Positions 1-12,003 are shown, counted from the stretch's first letter. The stretch: 64,000 nucleotides of DNA from Parasponia andersonii (GCA_002914805.1 JXTB01000185.1:580934-644933), one strand, 5' to 3'. The notes: a model not told the origin generated them from the sequence alone. A program made the numbers and translations.

Positions 1-23
1 GGTGATTGTTGTTCCATCTTGTC

Positions 24-443
24 TTATTGGCACACAAGACAAGTTCGTACATAGGCCTCGACATCATCCCTCAGTTGAGGCCAGTAGTAGATAGACTTGA
101 TAAGAGCAACAGTGCGTTTCTGACCTGGGTGACCAGCCCACAAGGAATTGTGACACTCTTTGATAAGCTCTTTTCTTAAGTTCCTCCACTTAGGCACATA
201 GAGTCGATTGCCTTTGACATAGAGAAGTCCGTTGCTCGGCCAAAAACGTCTCGTCTTTCCTTCTGTTACTAGGGGCAACAAGCTCTTTGCAAGAACGTCG
301 TGTTCCAGTTTTTCCTTGATTTTCTCTATCAAGGTGCTATCGGGCCTAACTAAGGCGGCCAGCTCTGTCTTTCTGCTTAGGGCATCTGCCACTACATTGG
401 CCTTCCCAGGCTTGTATTCAAGCTTGTAATCGAATTCTGCCAA
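24..443 (-). pseudogene. Ty3/gypsy integrase N-terminal (HHCC) segment
   Basis: The segment begins with the end of RNase H (FDYKLEYKPGKANVVADALS), then a linker, then the integrase zinc-binding module with spacing H-x3-H and C-x2-C: ECHNSLWAGHPGQKRT ... YVRTCLVCQ. The catalytic core is beyond the left edge of the window. Confidence 0.85.
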
Positions 444-449
444 GAAGTC

Positions 450-923
450 TTACCACCGAGCTTGCTTAGGACTCAACTTTTTCTGAGTTTGAAAGTAGCT
501 TATGGCTATATTGTCAGTCATGATCGTGAAGTGAGTACCTAACAAGTGGTGTCGCCACACCCTTAGGCAATGGATGACGGCAGTCATCTCTTTTTCTTGC
601 ACTGTGTAGCGTCTCTCGGTGTCATTGAGCTTGCGGCTTTCATAAGTAATTAGATGCCCTTCTTGCATTGGTACTCCGCCAATAGCAAAGTCAGAGGCAT
701 CTGTATGTAGCTCATATGCCTTTGAGTGATCGGGTAAGCTGAGAACCGGCTCTTCGCTTACCGCCCTCTTCAAGTTTTCGAATGAAACTTGACACTCAAG
801 TGTCCATTCCCAAGACTTGTTCTTCTTGAGTAGGTTAGTAAGTGGCGCTGCTCTTGCTGAGTAGGTTTTAATGAACCGTCTATAATAGTTCACAAGTCCG
901 AGGAAGGATCTTAACTCTGGCAC
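450..923 (-). pseudogene. Ty3/gypsy connection and RNase H segment
   Basis: This continues in frame after the TGA at about 930. It shows [16 protein letters not shown], then RNase H features [28 protein letters not shown] and a FTIMTDN-type third acidic block. It ends at TAA at about 447 where the family normally has Gln in ARWQDFL, a C-to-T change. With that exception the frame continues into the next segment. Confidence 0.88.
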
Positions 924-938
924 TTTAGTAGGATGTTT

Positions 939-1988
939 TCACTCTTGGATGGCTTGCACCTTGGCTTCATCCATCATAAGTTTCCCATCCTTTATCTTAT
1001 ACCATAGGAACATCACTTTCTCTTGGGTGAAGGAGCACTTCTCCTTCTTGATGAATAGTTGGTTTTCCCTCAAGATCTCAAAAACCTTCCTCAAATGTTC
1101 TAGGTACTCTCTCATGGTCTTGCTATAGATAACTATATCATCAAGATAGACTACCACGAACTGATCGAGGTAGGGATGGAATAACTTATTCATGAGAGTG
1201 CAAAAAGTAGCAGGTGCATTGGTAAGACCAAATGATGTGACTAAGAACACATAAGCACCATACCTTATCATGCATGTGGTCTTGGGCTCATTCCCCTCTA
1301 CTATGCGCACTTGGTAGTACCCTGAGCATAGATCAAGCTTTGAGAAGTATCTAGCATTCCTAAGTTGATCGAACAAGTCGACAATAAGCGGGATGTGATA
1401 CTTGTTCTTTACCGTTACCTTGTTAAGAGCCCGGTAATCAATGCACATCCTTAGTGAGCCATCTTTCTTTTTATGGAATAACACTGGGGCACCAAAAGGA
1501 GCTTTAGAGGGCCTAATGAAACCCGTATCAAGCAACTCCTTTAGTTGTTTCCGGAGTTCCGCTAACTCCGGAGGGGCCATTCGATAGGGACTCATCGCAA
1601 GTGGCCTCGTGATTGGCTCAAGCTCAATTTCATGATTCACCTCCCTTTTAGGTGGAAGTTTCTTGGGTAAGGCGTCTGGCATCGCATTTTGGAATTCATC
1701 CAAGACAATATGTACCTCTATGTGCAGGTTACCTTGAGATTCCAACTCTCCATCATCATGCTCCTTTAGGATGGCCAAGTAACTCTCCTCCTCTCTTCTC
1801 AAGCCCTTCTTGAATTGTAGTGCAGAGAGTACTTTATTTCCCACTTTTGTGGACCGCTTTGTTGGTACTACACAAGCCTTTTCACCATCTATGATGTACA
1901 TAGAGTTGGCAAAAGGAACACGGAATGCTTGCACTGCATCAAGGAATTCCAAACCAAGCACTACTGCGAAATCATCCATTGGCACCAC
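939..1988 (-). pseudogene. Ty3/gypsy reverse transcriptase segment
   Basis: An open stretch of 349 codons holds the end of the protease and the full RT fingers and palm. Visible blocks include MCIDYRALNKVTVKNKY, FSKLDLCSGYYQVRI, FGLTNAPATF and the catalytic YLDDIVIYS. It ends in VQAIQE followed by TGA where the family normally has Trp (QEWKHPT), a G-to-A change on the coding strand. The RT domain itself looks complete. Confidence 0.93.
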
Positions 1989-2017
1989 TGATAAGTCGAC
2001 TTGGCCAGCCCATGCAC

Positions 2018-2266
2018 CTAGGCTAGCCTTAACATCATGAGCAACCCCATGGATGGGCGTGCTACTGAGTTCACTGCCCTGAGGGAGCCTCCTCCATTGG
2101 ACACCGTCAAGCCCAACCGCCTAGCTTCCTCAACAGAGACGAAGTTGTGAGATGCACCTGTATCAACCAAGACTTTAGTGGCTTTGCCATTGATTGTTGC
2201 ATCCACAAAAAGTAGGCTCTTAGCTTGTGACTTAGGGGCCGACTGCAAGGCATTTAAGAGTTGCAA
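2018..2266 (-). pseudogene. Ty3/gypsy aspartic protease segment
   Basis: The segment contains the retropepsin active-site block VLVDTGASHNFVS after a beta strand (LLFVDATINGKA), so the catalytic Asp is retained. The frame is lost near position 2058: downstream residues shift to a spurious end, while the protease C-terminus (VVPMDDFAVVLGLEFLD) continues in the frame of the next segment. This is one clear frameshift in the polyprotein. Confidence 0.85.
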
Positions 2267-2484
2267 GGAACCAACATGTACACCACCATCTTCTCTATCA
2301 CCTCCTTCTTAGCTTGGCTCGGAGGCAATTAAGACATTGAGAGCTTTCTTTTTAGGACACTCGCGTGCCCAATGTGGCCCATCGCAAAGAAAGAATTTGA
2401 CTCTTAGCTTGGAGAAGTCACAGTCTTCCTTCTCTTTGCCCTTGTCTTTGTGCCTGCAGGAGAAACTACCTTTGTTCCATTTTT

Positions 2485-3497
2485 CTACTTTTGTTTGTTC
2501 TCCCCCCTACTCTTGGCTCCATCACCCTTCTTATCTTTGGCCTTAAAAGGGTCCTTGTTGGTAGAGTAATCAACAAGGCTCTCAGCTACTGCAATAGCAT
2601 CAGCTAAGTCCTGGACCCCACGATGCTTGAGTTCTAACTTGGCCCAGTTCTGAAGACCATCCATGAATAAGAATAGGGAATCTTTATATGAAGTGTCAGG
2701 GACCTCGAGCAAGAGTGTGATAAACTCTTTCACGTAGTCTCTAACACTACCAGATTGTTTGAGGCAGCGAATACGGCCTCTCGTCTCCTTTTCGGCATTC
2801 TCGGGGAAGAATTGCCTTTTTAGCTCTCTTTTGAAGTCATCAAAGATGGCTATAGTGCACACCCCGCGTTGCATCTCCCCGTGTCTCCGCCTCCCCCATA
2901 ATATGGCGGTATCGGTTAGATACAAGGCAGCATTATAAATTTTATTGGCATTGTCCGTCACACCAGTGGCCTCAAAGTATTGTTCGAGCCCCATAGGAAG
3001 TTCTCAACTTCCCTAGCATTGCGAGTACCATTAAAGGTCTTTGGTTTAGGTACCTCAACCTTCTTTGCCTTAATGGTTGTTATGGTGGTCACCCCTGTGG
3101 CCACCGCTCGCTTGCACAAAGCAAGATCACCACCCATCTTATCTACTCTAAGTAAAATATTACTGAGTTTTCTTTGGAAGAGATCTCATACCTTAGCAAT
3201 CTCCGAATAAAAGAACTCAATCTCGCGCCTTAAGTTAGCCTCTAGCCTACCAAGCACATCTTTGATGCCGTTGTGGATCTCCGCATCCTCGATCTCCAAA
3301 CCGTCGCAACGGCCATCTAGATCGTCTACACGCTCGCCCAACGTGCCCAAGTTAGACTCTAGTCGGGACACTCTAGCCTCCAAGCTAGTCACCACGTCCC
3401 TCGACTTGCCGCGGGTAGCACCCTTCTTCCTTTCATCACGCCCACGTTCAGAAGCACCAACTTCGACGGGGTCAGAAGTTGCAGCCATAGTCTTCAT
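2485..3497 (-). pseudogene. Ty3/gypsy gag, broken
   Basis: Two open segments, 3497-3186 and 2994-2485, encode a capsid-like protein. The first starts MKTMAATSDPVEVG and has a heptad-rich predicted coiled coil (SLEARVSRLESNLGTLGERV). The second matches the plant retrotransposon gag domain, with FDDFKRELKRQFFPEN followed by GSVRDYVKEF. The segments are separated by stop codons. No CCHC zinc knuckle was recognised before the protease. Gag would package element RNA; this copy is not intact. Confidence 0.8.
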
Positions 3498-3551
3498 TTA
3501 GACAATAAAACCACCAAGATATAACGAGTAACCAAAATTCTGATACTATGC

Positions 3552-4477
3552 TGTCACGACCCTAACCTCAAACTAGACAATTGTGCAGCACTTAGCACAA
3601 TCCATCGCACTAAGTCAACCTACAAATACTCAAGAAAGGGACTTAGAGTAAGCTTTTGAGATAAAGTGGTAAAGATAGTAGAGATTAGGTGAATGAAGAC
3701 TTTGTATTATTCTTAGAATACTTAGAACATTTACAAATGGAACTTGTATCCAAATGAACCCAAGGGGTCCTTTAGATAGGCAAAACTTAAACCAACCAAC
3801 GGTTGTGATCGTGCCAAGTGGTATGATCTTACAAAGGGTCTAGATTATTCTCAACTAAAGTTATAATATCTACAAAGATATTTACATAGAGAATTCTAGA
3901 ACAAAATATGGTTTAGATCCTTCTAAGAAGTTCACTCACCATCTTGGCTCTTCCAAATCATTTTAGGAGCTTTTAGGACCGTCCAACCCATCTAGCACCA
4001 TCCAGTCTTGTCTGGGACTTAGTAGCACTAACTAGAATCTTCTAGTATGACCAAGACTTCTCTTAATCACTCTAGAAGTGTCCACCACGTTCTATAGTCT
4101 CCCTCAATCTTTTTGGGTGAGTAGTATATATAGAGGACCTTAGAGCCGTAAGCAATAACATTTGAATTTTGGGAGCCAAATGAACGAGACGTAACAAGTA
4201 GCTAGCATAGCATGTGTAGAAACTAGAAAAGGGTGTGCCACTCTTTGACCTTTTTAAACTCATTATTGCCAGTTAAATAAAAAAAAAAAAACAAAAACCA
4301 CTACCACCACCACCACCACCAATGCAGCCACCGAAAAAGTTTTGAAGACAAAGGGGAACAAGACGGCAGCCAAGATGAGCTCTTGGCCGCTGTGGAGTCA
4401 TACATCCTGGCTGCTGTCTTGTTGGCCCTCGTCTTCCCACTTCTTCGAAGCTTAAACACCGCATGGGTACTCTGACA
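3552..4477 (-). repeat. LTR of the left Ty3/gypsy element
   Basis: Read on the - strand it begins TGTCAGAGTACC (at 4477) and ends GGGTCGTGACA (at 3552), so it has TGTCA/TGACA inverted termini, 926 bp. Immediately internal, a degenerate TATCAGAATTTTGG fits a decayed initiator-Met tRNA primer site. The start of gag follows at 3497. The second LTR is outside the window, so pairwise LTR divergence cannot be judged. Confidence 0.7.
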
Positions 4478-5160
4478 CATTGCTCCCTCGTTTCGTTGGT
4501 AAATACAGGCTATACTGTGATTGATCTAATTTCCATAAACCATTTATCACAACTGAATTTGACCCGAGAAAGAACTTTTCGTCTATATGATATTTTGCAT
4601 AGACTAGACTATATTCATTTTATCATGAATTTATGAATAGGTACTGAGGAGCCATTATCTCCTGTCCCCTTCCCTGTCACTCCACTAGCATTTTAACAAC
4701 TCAGAAATTTTTTACACATAAGCATTTAAACAAACATCCTCGTAATAACGCCATTCATCACCCAAAAGCAACGGAACTGTCACTCCTGTTTTATTTTGTT
4801 GTTGTCGTTTTTTCTTTCTTTTTTTTTTAAGCAACGGAACTATCACTCTTGTTTTATTTTTATTTATTATTTATTTATTTTTTTAATAAATAGTTCTCAC
4901 TACATTAGGTTATTATCATCATTTTATTTCAAGCAGTGCCACACTGTATCCTTTCTCAACCCTTTCTCTTCCTCTTCTTCTTCGGCCACCCAAAAACGCA
5001 GAATCCATGCTTAAAAAAAACGCAGAATCCAAACAGAGAAAACGTATATATGGAAGTAAAATATATATTTGGGATTAAACAATGGTTTTTGGTCTCAACT
5101 TTTTCTTTGATAGCAATATCGTCTTTAGAAAAGGAATATGCTATAGATTTGATAGCTAGA
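4478..5160. other. Intergenic spacer between two retroelements, no gene seen
   Basis: This is AT-rich sequence with T-tracts (4800-4885). A 17-bp motif around AAAACGCAGAATCC is repeated at about 4993 and 5018. I see no coding frame, RNA gene or paired terminal repeats. The short open frames here are low-complexity. Confidence 0.5.
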
Positions 5161-5420
5161 ATTAAAATATAAAAGAGACGACTATTTTGTGTTATTTGAA
5201 TAAATTAAAATTTAAAAAATAACTACTTTTGTATTAATTGAATACACTTCGATTACAACAAACAGATATATATACATACACAAAGAGAAGTTATAGCATG
5301 TTTTAAACATTGTCAGCCCATACTTCTGTGCTAGTGATGGTATAAGCCTTTTTTATATTGACCCATCAATATATCCAACAAATTATTTTGTCTTTTACGT
5401 GTGCATCAATATTCTCAACA
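5161..5420 (-). repeat. 3' LTR of the copia element
   Basis: It starts on the - strand with TGTTGAGAATATTGATGC after a polypurine tract and ends near 5161. It aligns with 12004-12215: both contain CAGCCCATACTTCT, CGATTACAACAAAC and AAAATATAAAAGAGA. Both copies hold a degenerate internal tandem repeat of about 45 bp (ATAAAAGAGACGACTA type). The inner end lacks a clear CA terminus. Confidence 0.75.
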
Positions 5421-5531
5421 TGCCCTCTCAAGCGAAACTGGGGGACATCTCCATGTTGAGTTTGTTTTTCAGATATTGAAATCGGGTGGCGGCTAATGAC
5501 TTGGTCAAAATGTCGGCATTTAATTTGTTCC

Positions 5532-6110
5532 TCAATGCAAATGTACTTGACCTCGATTTCCTTGGATAAAACTGTCTCGCATGAAGTGAACATCTATCTT
5601 TATGTGCTTGGTTCTTGAGTGATACACATGATTGGAGGCTAGCAATCTTGCTCCTATGTTATCACACCATAAGATTGGACAGGAGATATCTTTGATTCCA
5701 AGTTTATCAAAGAGAGACTTCAACCAAATAATTTTAGTTGCAGCATGAGCTAAGGATCTATACTCAGATTTTGTATTGGAGCGAGCAACAACTTTTTGTT
5801 TTCTAGAGTTCCAAACTACAAGATTTCCACCAAAGTAAAGACAATATCCCGTGGTTGATAATCTATCATCTATTGAGGTGGCCGAGTCCGCATCTGCAAA
5901 ACCTTCAAGGTGCATTCCTTTAGTGGCAGAGAAATAGAGACCATAGCCAATGGAGCCCTTTAAATATCTTAACACACGTTTACGTGCCTTCCAATGATTT
6001 TTAGTGGGAGCTTGCAGGAATTGACTGAGTTTGTTGACTGCAAATGAGATATCTGGTCTGACTCTAGTCAGATATTGCAATGCTTCTATAGATCGTAGGT
6101 TGTTCGAGAG
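5532..6110 (-). pseudogene. Copia RNase H segment
   Basis: It starts YLTRVRPDISFAVNKLSQF and contains the copia RNase H blocks LEGFADADSATSIDDR, VARSNTKSEYRSLAHAA and PILWCDNIGARLLASNHV, ending at the conserved RTKHIKIDVHFMRD. The frame slips near 5580, and the final residues (ETVLSKEIEVKYICIEEQI) are in another frame up to the polypurine tract. Confidence 0.9.
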
Positions 6111-6900
6111 CAGGGCTATCTTCCAGTGAGAGTTTAGTTCCATGACACATAGGAGTGGGGCTGCTGCTGGCATTGGACATGTTGGTTCTTTCAAAGAGAT
6201 CAAGTGTGTACTTTCTTTGTGATAGATAAATGCCGGTTGGGTTCCTACGAGCCTCAAAGCCAAGAAAGTAGCTAATAGACCCCAATCTTTTGAGGGAGAA
6301 TTGTTTGTCTAGCATTGTAATGACCTTGAGTAGCTGTTGTTTATCATTTCCGGTTAAGAGAATGTCATCAACATAAACAAGGAGTAAAATTGTCACCTAC
6401 CCATTTTTGTAGATGAGCAAGGAATTATCTGCTCGGGAATTGCTGAATCCCAAAGAGATGAGAGCGCCTTTCAGCTTGTCAAATCAGGCTCGTGGGGCCT
6501 GCTTTAAACCATAAAGAGCTTTTTGTAGCTTGCAAACATGATGCGATCTTGCTAAATCTCTGAACCCGGATGGTTGTGTCATATATATAATTTCTTGAAG
6601 ATCTCCATTTAAGAAAGCATTATTTATTGTATATCCCATCCATATATGACAACAACGGTGAGAACAACCCGAATGGTAGAAGCCTTGATAACAAGACTAA
6701 AGGCCTCGAGATATTCTAACCAAGGTATTTGCTTAAAGCCTTTAGCTACAAGGCGAGCTTTCTATCTTTGCATAGTACAATCAGAGTGTTGTTTGACACG
6801 AAAAACCCATTTATTGTCTATAACGTTCATTGTTGGAGTATAAGAAACAAGTGTCCAGGTCCTGTTGCTTGTAAGGGCTGAAAGTTCTTCAATCGTGGCA
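6064..6900 (-). pseudogene. Copia reverse transcriptase, broken
   Basis: Across stops, the - strand shows [13 protein letters not shown] (about 6500), then the catalytic YVDDILLTG inside MTILLLVYVDDILLTGND (6396-6330) and YFLGFEARRNPTGIYLSQRK. An in-frame TAG lies just upstream of the YVDD block. The upstream linker (7250-6906) is a low-complexity Ser/Pro region between integrase and RT. Confidence 0.87.
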
Positions 6901-7311
6901 CTTTTCTAGCTACTATTTTCTAACGCTTGGTCAACAGTTGTTGGCTCAAGTTCTACACTAAATTGAGAAGCCCGAGCAACATAGAGTTTTGGCTTAAAAA
7001 TACTTGCCTTTGACCTAGTTGTCATGAGATAAATAGAAGTTGGATATGGTTTGTGAATTTCTGGTATATTAGTGTGTCGAGGAAACAATGGTTGAGTGGG
7101 TGAGAATGTAGGTTGGTAAATATGTGAAACTGAAATGAGACTGTTAGAAAATGATTCCTGATGTTTACCTTGACTGCTTGGAGAAGGACTTGGTGGAGAG
7201 TTTGATGTTGCTGCAGCAGAATCTCTACATGGGTCAATATCACAATTCACTGCATTGAACTCAAAGGATTATAATGCTGGTAAGTGCGACGTTTTGGGGA
7301 TCCATTGATGA

Positions 7312-8195
7312 TTAAAAGATGAGGTAGGACTTGGTTGAGAAGTAGAATTTGATATTGAGTTGGAGATTTTGCTTGTGGTTGTGAAGCCTAACAGAAAAGG
7401 AGTCATTTTCATCCAAAATTACATTTCTGGATATATAAACTCTTCCTATTGAACTAAGACACTTGTAATCTTTATGATATGAACTAAAGCCAATGTAAAT
7501 ACATTTTGTAGATCTAAACTGTAACTTATGTTGATTATATGGACTTTGATGGGGATAACATGCACAACCAAAGGCTTTAATCATTTTATAGTCTGGTCTT
7601 TGTTTGAAAAGAGACTCAAGAGGTGAAATATGATTGAGAATAGGTGTAGGCAGATGATTTATAAGATATACTGCATTGCTGAACGCATCCCACCAAAAGT
7701 ATAAATGCATACTGGCTTGGGCTAAAAGAGTTAATCCCATTTCAGTAATGTGTCTATATTTTATCTCTGCTCTCCCATGTTATTGATGTTCATAAGGGCA
7801 AGAATGCCAAAATTTTACTCTTACTTATTCCAAGAAAGGTTTAAGACTAAAATATTCACCCCCTAATCAGTTTGCAAACATTTTATTTTCTGATCAAACA
7901 TTCTTTCAACTTGACTTTGAAACTTGATAAAGGTCGTTTTTGCTTCTGATTTCAAAAACAAAGGATATATCTAAGTGTATTTAGTGAAATCATCAATAAA
8001 ATAGATGTAATAATAACCATTTGTAGAACATATGGGAGTTGGTCCCCAAATGACAGAGTGGACAATTTCAAGAGGAAAAGAGGTACTGTTCATTGAACTT
8101 TGAAAAGGCAATCTGTGCGACTTGCCAAATTGACATGCAGTACAAAAATCCATATCGTAACATGAACTTAAAAGTTCATTGACTGACTCAAACAC
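7312..8195 (-). pseudogene. Copia integrase, broken
   Basis: The segment 8195-7971 shows the zinc-module end and core start (CTACQFGKSHRLPF ... YYIYFIDDFTKYT), with the first catalytic Asp region degraded to VIWGP. The segment 7740-7312 holds the core end and C-terminal domain (YFWWDAFSNAVYLINHLPT, IKAFGCACYP, KCIYIGFSSYHKDYKC). About 230 bp between them contain several stops. Integrase would insert element cDNA; this one is dead. Confidence 0.85.
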
Positions 8196-8363
8196 TTTGG
8201 TTAAGACTTAAATAGAAGGATGACCTAGTCTCCTATGCCATAAATTGACTTGATTTGTCTTGACTTTTTATAGCTCACTTTTTGGCCTTTGACAATTGGA
8301 AAATAAGGCTAAAGTTGAACTTCTGTTTTGGTGAGATGATTGAAAGCTAGTAGGTGAAGTGAT

Positions 8364-8717
8364 TTATGGAGCAACTAGTTGAAAAAGCCCATGTTTAAGT
8401 TTTCCCTGCAGAAGCATCTTCCTCGTAGCTTTGTCCTTAAACACACAATGGTCAGAGTAAAACTCAACAAAGATATCATCGTCTTTGGTTATTTGAGAAA
8501 TGCTAAGTAAATTTTTAGTAATAGCAGGTACACAAAGAACTTGATTTAAGACTAGAGGTTTTGAGTGGACTTTTGAATTAAATACAGAACTACCAACATG
8601 TGAGATGTAGAGAGGTTGACCATTACCTACAAAAAGCTTTTCCTTACCCTTGTAATCAGCTCGCAGGGCAAGATTGTTCATGTCTAAAATGATGTGATTT
8701 GTGGCTCCGCTGTCCAC
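8364..8717 (-). pseudogene. Copia protease and GAG-pre-integrase start
   Basis: It opens with the copia protease signature WYVDSGATNHI (DSGATNH at the start of this open stretch), followed by LFVGNGQPLYISHVGSSVF and VLCVPAITKNLLSISQ, the conserved end of the protease. Residues CVFKDKATRKMLLQGKLKHG mark the junction towards the GAG-pre-integrase region. Confidence 0.88.
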
Positions 8718-8888
8718 GTACCAAGCAGGATCATTTATGGTGGAGGGTGAAGCACTGTAGCTTGACTGAGCAATATAAGCTAATTGTGGAGAGCCATTGG
8801 ATGGCTGAGGGTAGTTTGACTTTGAATTCTGTTGGTGTCCCTGGAATGAGATATCGAATCGATAGTAGCATCGACTAGCAATATGCCT

Positions 8889-9248
8889 TTAACGACCGCA
8901 AAGTTGACAGATTTTTCGGTAGTTTGGATCTCCTCTACCACGACATCGAGAAGGATTGTAAGTGTTTCTTCCACCCGAAGAGATTTTTCCTTGATTGTAG
9001 TTCTGTTGGTGACCAGGCCTTGTGTTCCTCTGAAAGTTCATGGTAAGGTTGGCTGTAGGATTGTGAATGTCTAGACTTAAAGCAAAGTTCAGTTGCTCAA
9101 GTCTCATTTCTTGATTTTGTAACATAAACTGGACCTCCTGAAGATTTAGGGTATCATAACGAGATGAGAGATTAACAACTACAGAATCATATTTTGGACT
9201 CAGACAACCCAAAATGTAGAGGATAAGATCCTCACCAGAGACATCTTT
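8889..9248 (-). pseudogene. Copia gag, C-terminal part
   Basis: This continues gag after the solo LTR, with GEDLILYILGCLSPKYDSVV and EVQFMLQNQEMRLEQLN, and reaches CQLCGR, the start of a CCHC zinc knuckle; the frame then breaks and the rest of the knuckle region continues near 8880-8780. About 20 residues usually found between the KMK-type block and the EDL block are absent, an older deletion. Confidence 0.83.
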
Positions 9249-11138
9249 TGTCGGGAATTTCACAACGGTGGAAAATTATTTGATTTATTTGAAAAGTGTT
9301 AAAAATTCTACTTTTATAAAATGGTTTATTTAAATAAAATAATCGGAATTTTATCCCGTGAACCACTTGCACAGTTTGTATACACCATTAAACATATATC
9401 AAACAATTATTTAAAATACGAAATTAAATATAAATCCAAGCATCATTATCATCCACGCCAAAAATCAAACATCAGAATAATATACATAAGTTCACAGATA
9501 AGATAGAATGTAGTAATCTTGGTTCAATACTAAACAAAACCCAAACAATCTAAACACTATGACAACAAGCTTCTAGCATTACCAAGAAATGAACTACAGT
9601 CAAGATGACCTCTTACTCCTCTTGATCTCCTAAGTCGCACTGAACACCACATGAGAAGAAGGTAAAGGGGTGAGCATAAAATGCCCAGTAATAGGAAAAA
9701 TAATTATCCAGTCGAAAACATTTTAGTAATGGAGAATTCCTGCATAGTTAGTTTAGTCCAAAACATACATATATATATATATAATCCAAACTGGAAATCT
9801 ATATATATATATATATAAAGCAGTATAATCAAAATCATTCAATTCATATGTATTATGACACAAATCAACCCATACCCATGAGCTCTCATCCTCTCATCTG
9901 TGGAAATCCAGGATGATGGCACTAAGTATGCCTAACAGCCTGTCTGACACCTAAGCCCATACCCAGAGGGGATAACCGTGTGTCGCCTACCAAACCTGGA
10001 GGGGCAACCGAATTGCTTACGCCTGCCGAATGAGGAGGTAATCAGAAGTAACAAAATCCCACGCGGGTTTACGGATTCTACACCGATGGTGGGGCACGCA
10101 ACGCCACACTGTAAATCCACGATGCTAACACGGTGCTCATGTATGATCCTATGACACGTGCAATACAGAGAAGTGTGAAAATAATTATGCTCGGGTGTTT
10201 CAATAAAATCAGCATATTAGGTTTTATAGAAAAACGGACAGCATAACGGCCCTATTTTTAATATACCCAAAATAACCTGCACTGAGAAAATTCCCAGAGC
10301 AATACAATATGTATACATCATACAATTAATTTCCATCACAGATATTCAAGAAAACCAAAAATCACATTTATTCTCATATGTTGCAGAAAATAAGTTTTAT
10401 TCGAAAATGATATAAAACAGGGGTAATTGAGTCTCTACCTTGCTCGAATAGCGATACCACACTATAGAATATTCAAGGTGTCGTTGACGATCGCCCGGAG
10501 GGTCGGGAACCAATTCCGAGCCCTCGATCGTCCTCTTGCAAAAAAAATAACTTCTTAACGGAGCTTTAATTCCACAAACGGATCTCTTAACTGAATTCCA
10601 AGCACCCAAAATAGCTAGGTTAGACATATAACTTGTCCAATTCGGGTCCGAGCCCATATCGGGCCGATGGCACACAAATCAAGGCAAATCTCGACCGTCC
10701 GATCTCGATTTCCATGCTGGTCACTAAACATAGGCAATATATATATATATATCAAACTTTTCTTTTTTTCGAGTACATTCCAAAAATGACAACAAAAACA
10801 CAATCCAACGGCTGGATCAAAAAGTCAAACTTAAACTCGAAATACCCAAAAGTGGCAATTTTTAATCCGGGCAAAATGAGAGTGAGATATATATATCTTG
10901 ACAATCCTTGTGACGAGATGAATCCAACGGGACCAGTTGGAGGTCGAACGGAGGTCGGAATCGTCGCCGGAGGCCAAAAATCCGAAATAGCGACTTGAAG
11001 CTTTTCCGGCGATGTAGATGTCGACGGTGACTGGGGATGGGCGGCGTGGATTCCTGGCGGCATGGCGAGTCGACGCCGGCTGGTCGGTTGGCTGGACGAT
11101 TACCGGAGCGGCGCGGCTACTCCTCCGGTGGGTCGCGG

Positions 11139-11200
<62 letters not shown>

Positions 11201-11419
11201 ACGTCGGGGAGGGGGGAAGAGAGAAGAGAGAGAGAGAAATGAAAGTGAACAGGCCACGTGGCCTGTTTTGTATAGGGCACTGCAATTTTTTAAAAATTGT
11301 ACATAAGTCCCCAAATTTCAAATTTTTATCAATTCTATCCTCCCAAAAATTATAATTTAGTTTTTCTACACAAAATTTTTACAAATTAATCCCCCCCTTC
11401 CTAAATCCGGGTTTTTACA
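9249..11419 (-). repeat. Solo LTR (2171 bp) inserted in copia gag, TSD TCTTT
   Basis: It runs from TGTCGGGAATTT (9249) to GGTTTTTACA (11419) on the + strand. It is flanked on both sides by TCTTT (9244-9248 and 11420-11424), a 5-bp target duplication. No internal coding region remains, so recombination between the two LTRs of a larger element probably left a solo LTR. It is homologous, in inverted orientation, to 12338-14535. It carries (TA)n near 9770 and a long (GA)n at 11141-11199. Orientation is taken from TGTAAAAACCCGG as the LTR start. Confidence 0.88.
11141..11199. repeat. (GA)n microsatellite, 59 bp
   Basis: An uninterrupted GA dinucleotide run lies inside the solo LTR. The related LTR at 12338-14535 has only short CT runs at the matching place (about 12556-12626), so the array expanded after the copies separated. 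It creates several spurious open frames on both strands. Confidence 0.97.
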
Positions 11420-11968
11420 TCTTTCACTTTCAATATATAGTCATGCACACTAAGGGAGTCCTTTTTCATAGACTGAAGTTGGTAGTGAAGTTGCAAGATT
11501 CGCGCCTTAAACTGTGTGGTGAAGAGAGTTTCAAGAGTAGCCCAGACTTCTTGAGAGTTAGCACAACATACAACATGTCCAAAAATAGACTTCGATATAG
11601 AGTTCAGCAGCCAACTTATGATTGATTTGCTAAATAACATAACCTGGGATGATTTGACGAGGTTCACCTGGCTTAGGTCCCCCTACGGTGTGGTCAACAT
11701 ACTGGGGTGGACAAGCTCTTGCACCGAACAAGTAATCCTCAAGTTCATGAGCTCTAATGGTGGGAAGGATTTGTGATTTCCAAAAAGAATAATTGTTGCG
11801 TTCAAATTTAATGGTGATGGGGTGGAAGAGAGCAAGAGGTAGAAGTAGGAGAGCTAGAATTTGGGGCTGAGCATTAGACAGAGGTGTTTCAGGTTGTGGG
11901 GCTACTGTGGAGGAGTTTACTACAGAGGTGGGGGTAGAGTTGATTCCAGGACTTGCAGGTGATGCCAT
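11420..11968 (-). pseudogene. Copia gag, N-terminal part
   Basis: It starts MASPASPGINSTPTS and contains the copia gag (UBN2-type) signature: KFERNNYSFWKSQILPTI, ARACPPQYVD, then VWATLETLFTTQFKARILQL and SVHDYILKVK. There is a break near 11640. The frame stops at 11420 only because the solo LTR was inserted there. Removing the LTR and one copy of the TSD rejoins the frame with the segment at 9248-8889. Confidence 0.85.
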
Positions 11969-12003
11969 TTGACGATAGTCAAAAGGATGACTCTTTATAC
12001 CAA

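Larger units (their letters stand above)
1..4477 (-). mobile_element. Ty3/gypsy LTR retrotransposon, partial, decayed
   Basis: The element reads on the - strand and is cut by the left window edge. From the LTR inward the order is gag (about 3497-2485), aspartic protease (about 2266-2018), reverse transcriptase (about 1988-939), RNase H (about 923-450) and the integrase zinc-binding region (443-24). This protease-RT-RNase H-integrase order defines Ty3/gypsy. The one LTR in view is 3552-4477. The reading frame is broken by at least two nonsense changes and one frameshift, so this copy cannot make a full polyprotein. The clade cannot be fixed because the integrase C-terminus lies outside the window. 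Confidence 0.93.

Noticed and set aside
11018-11355. Open frames of Arg-Glu or Leu-Ser repeats on both strands
   Set aside because: They are translations of the (GA)n microsatellite inside a solo LTR.
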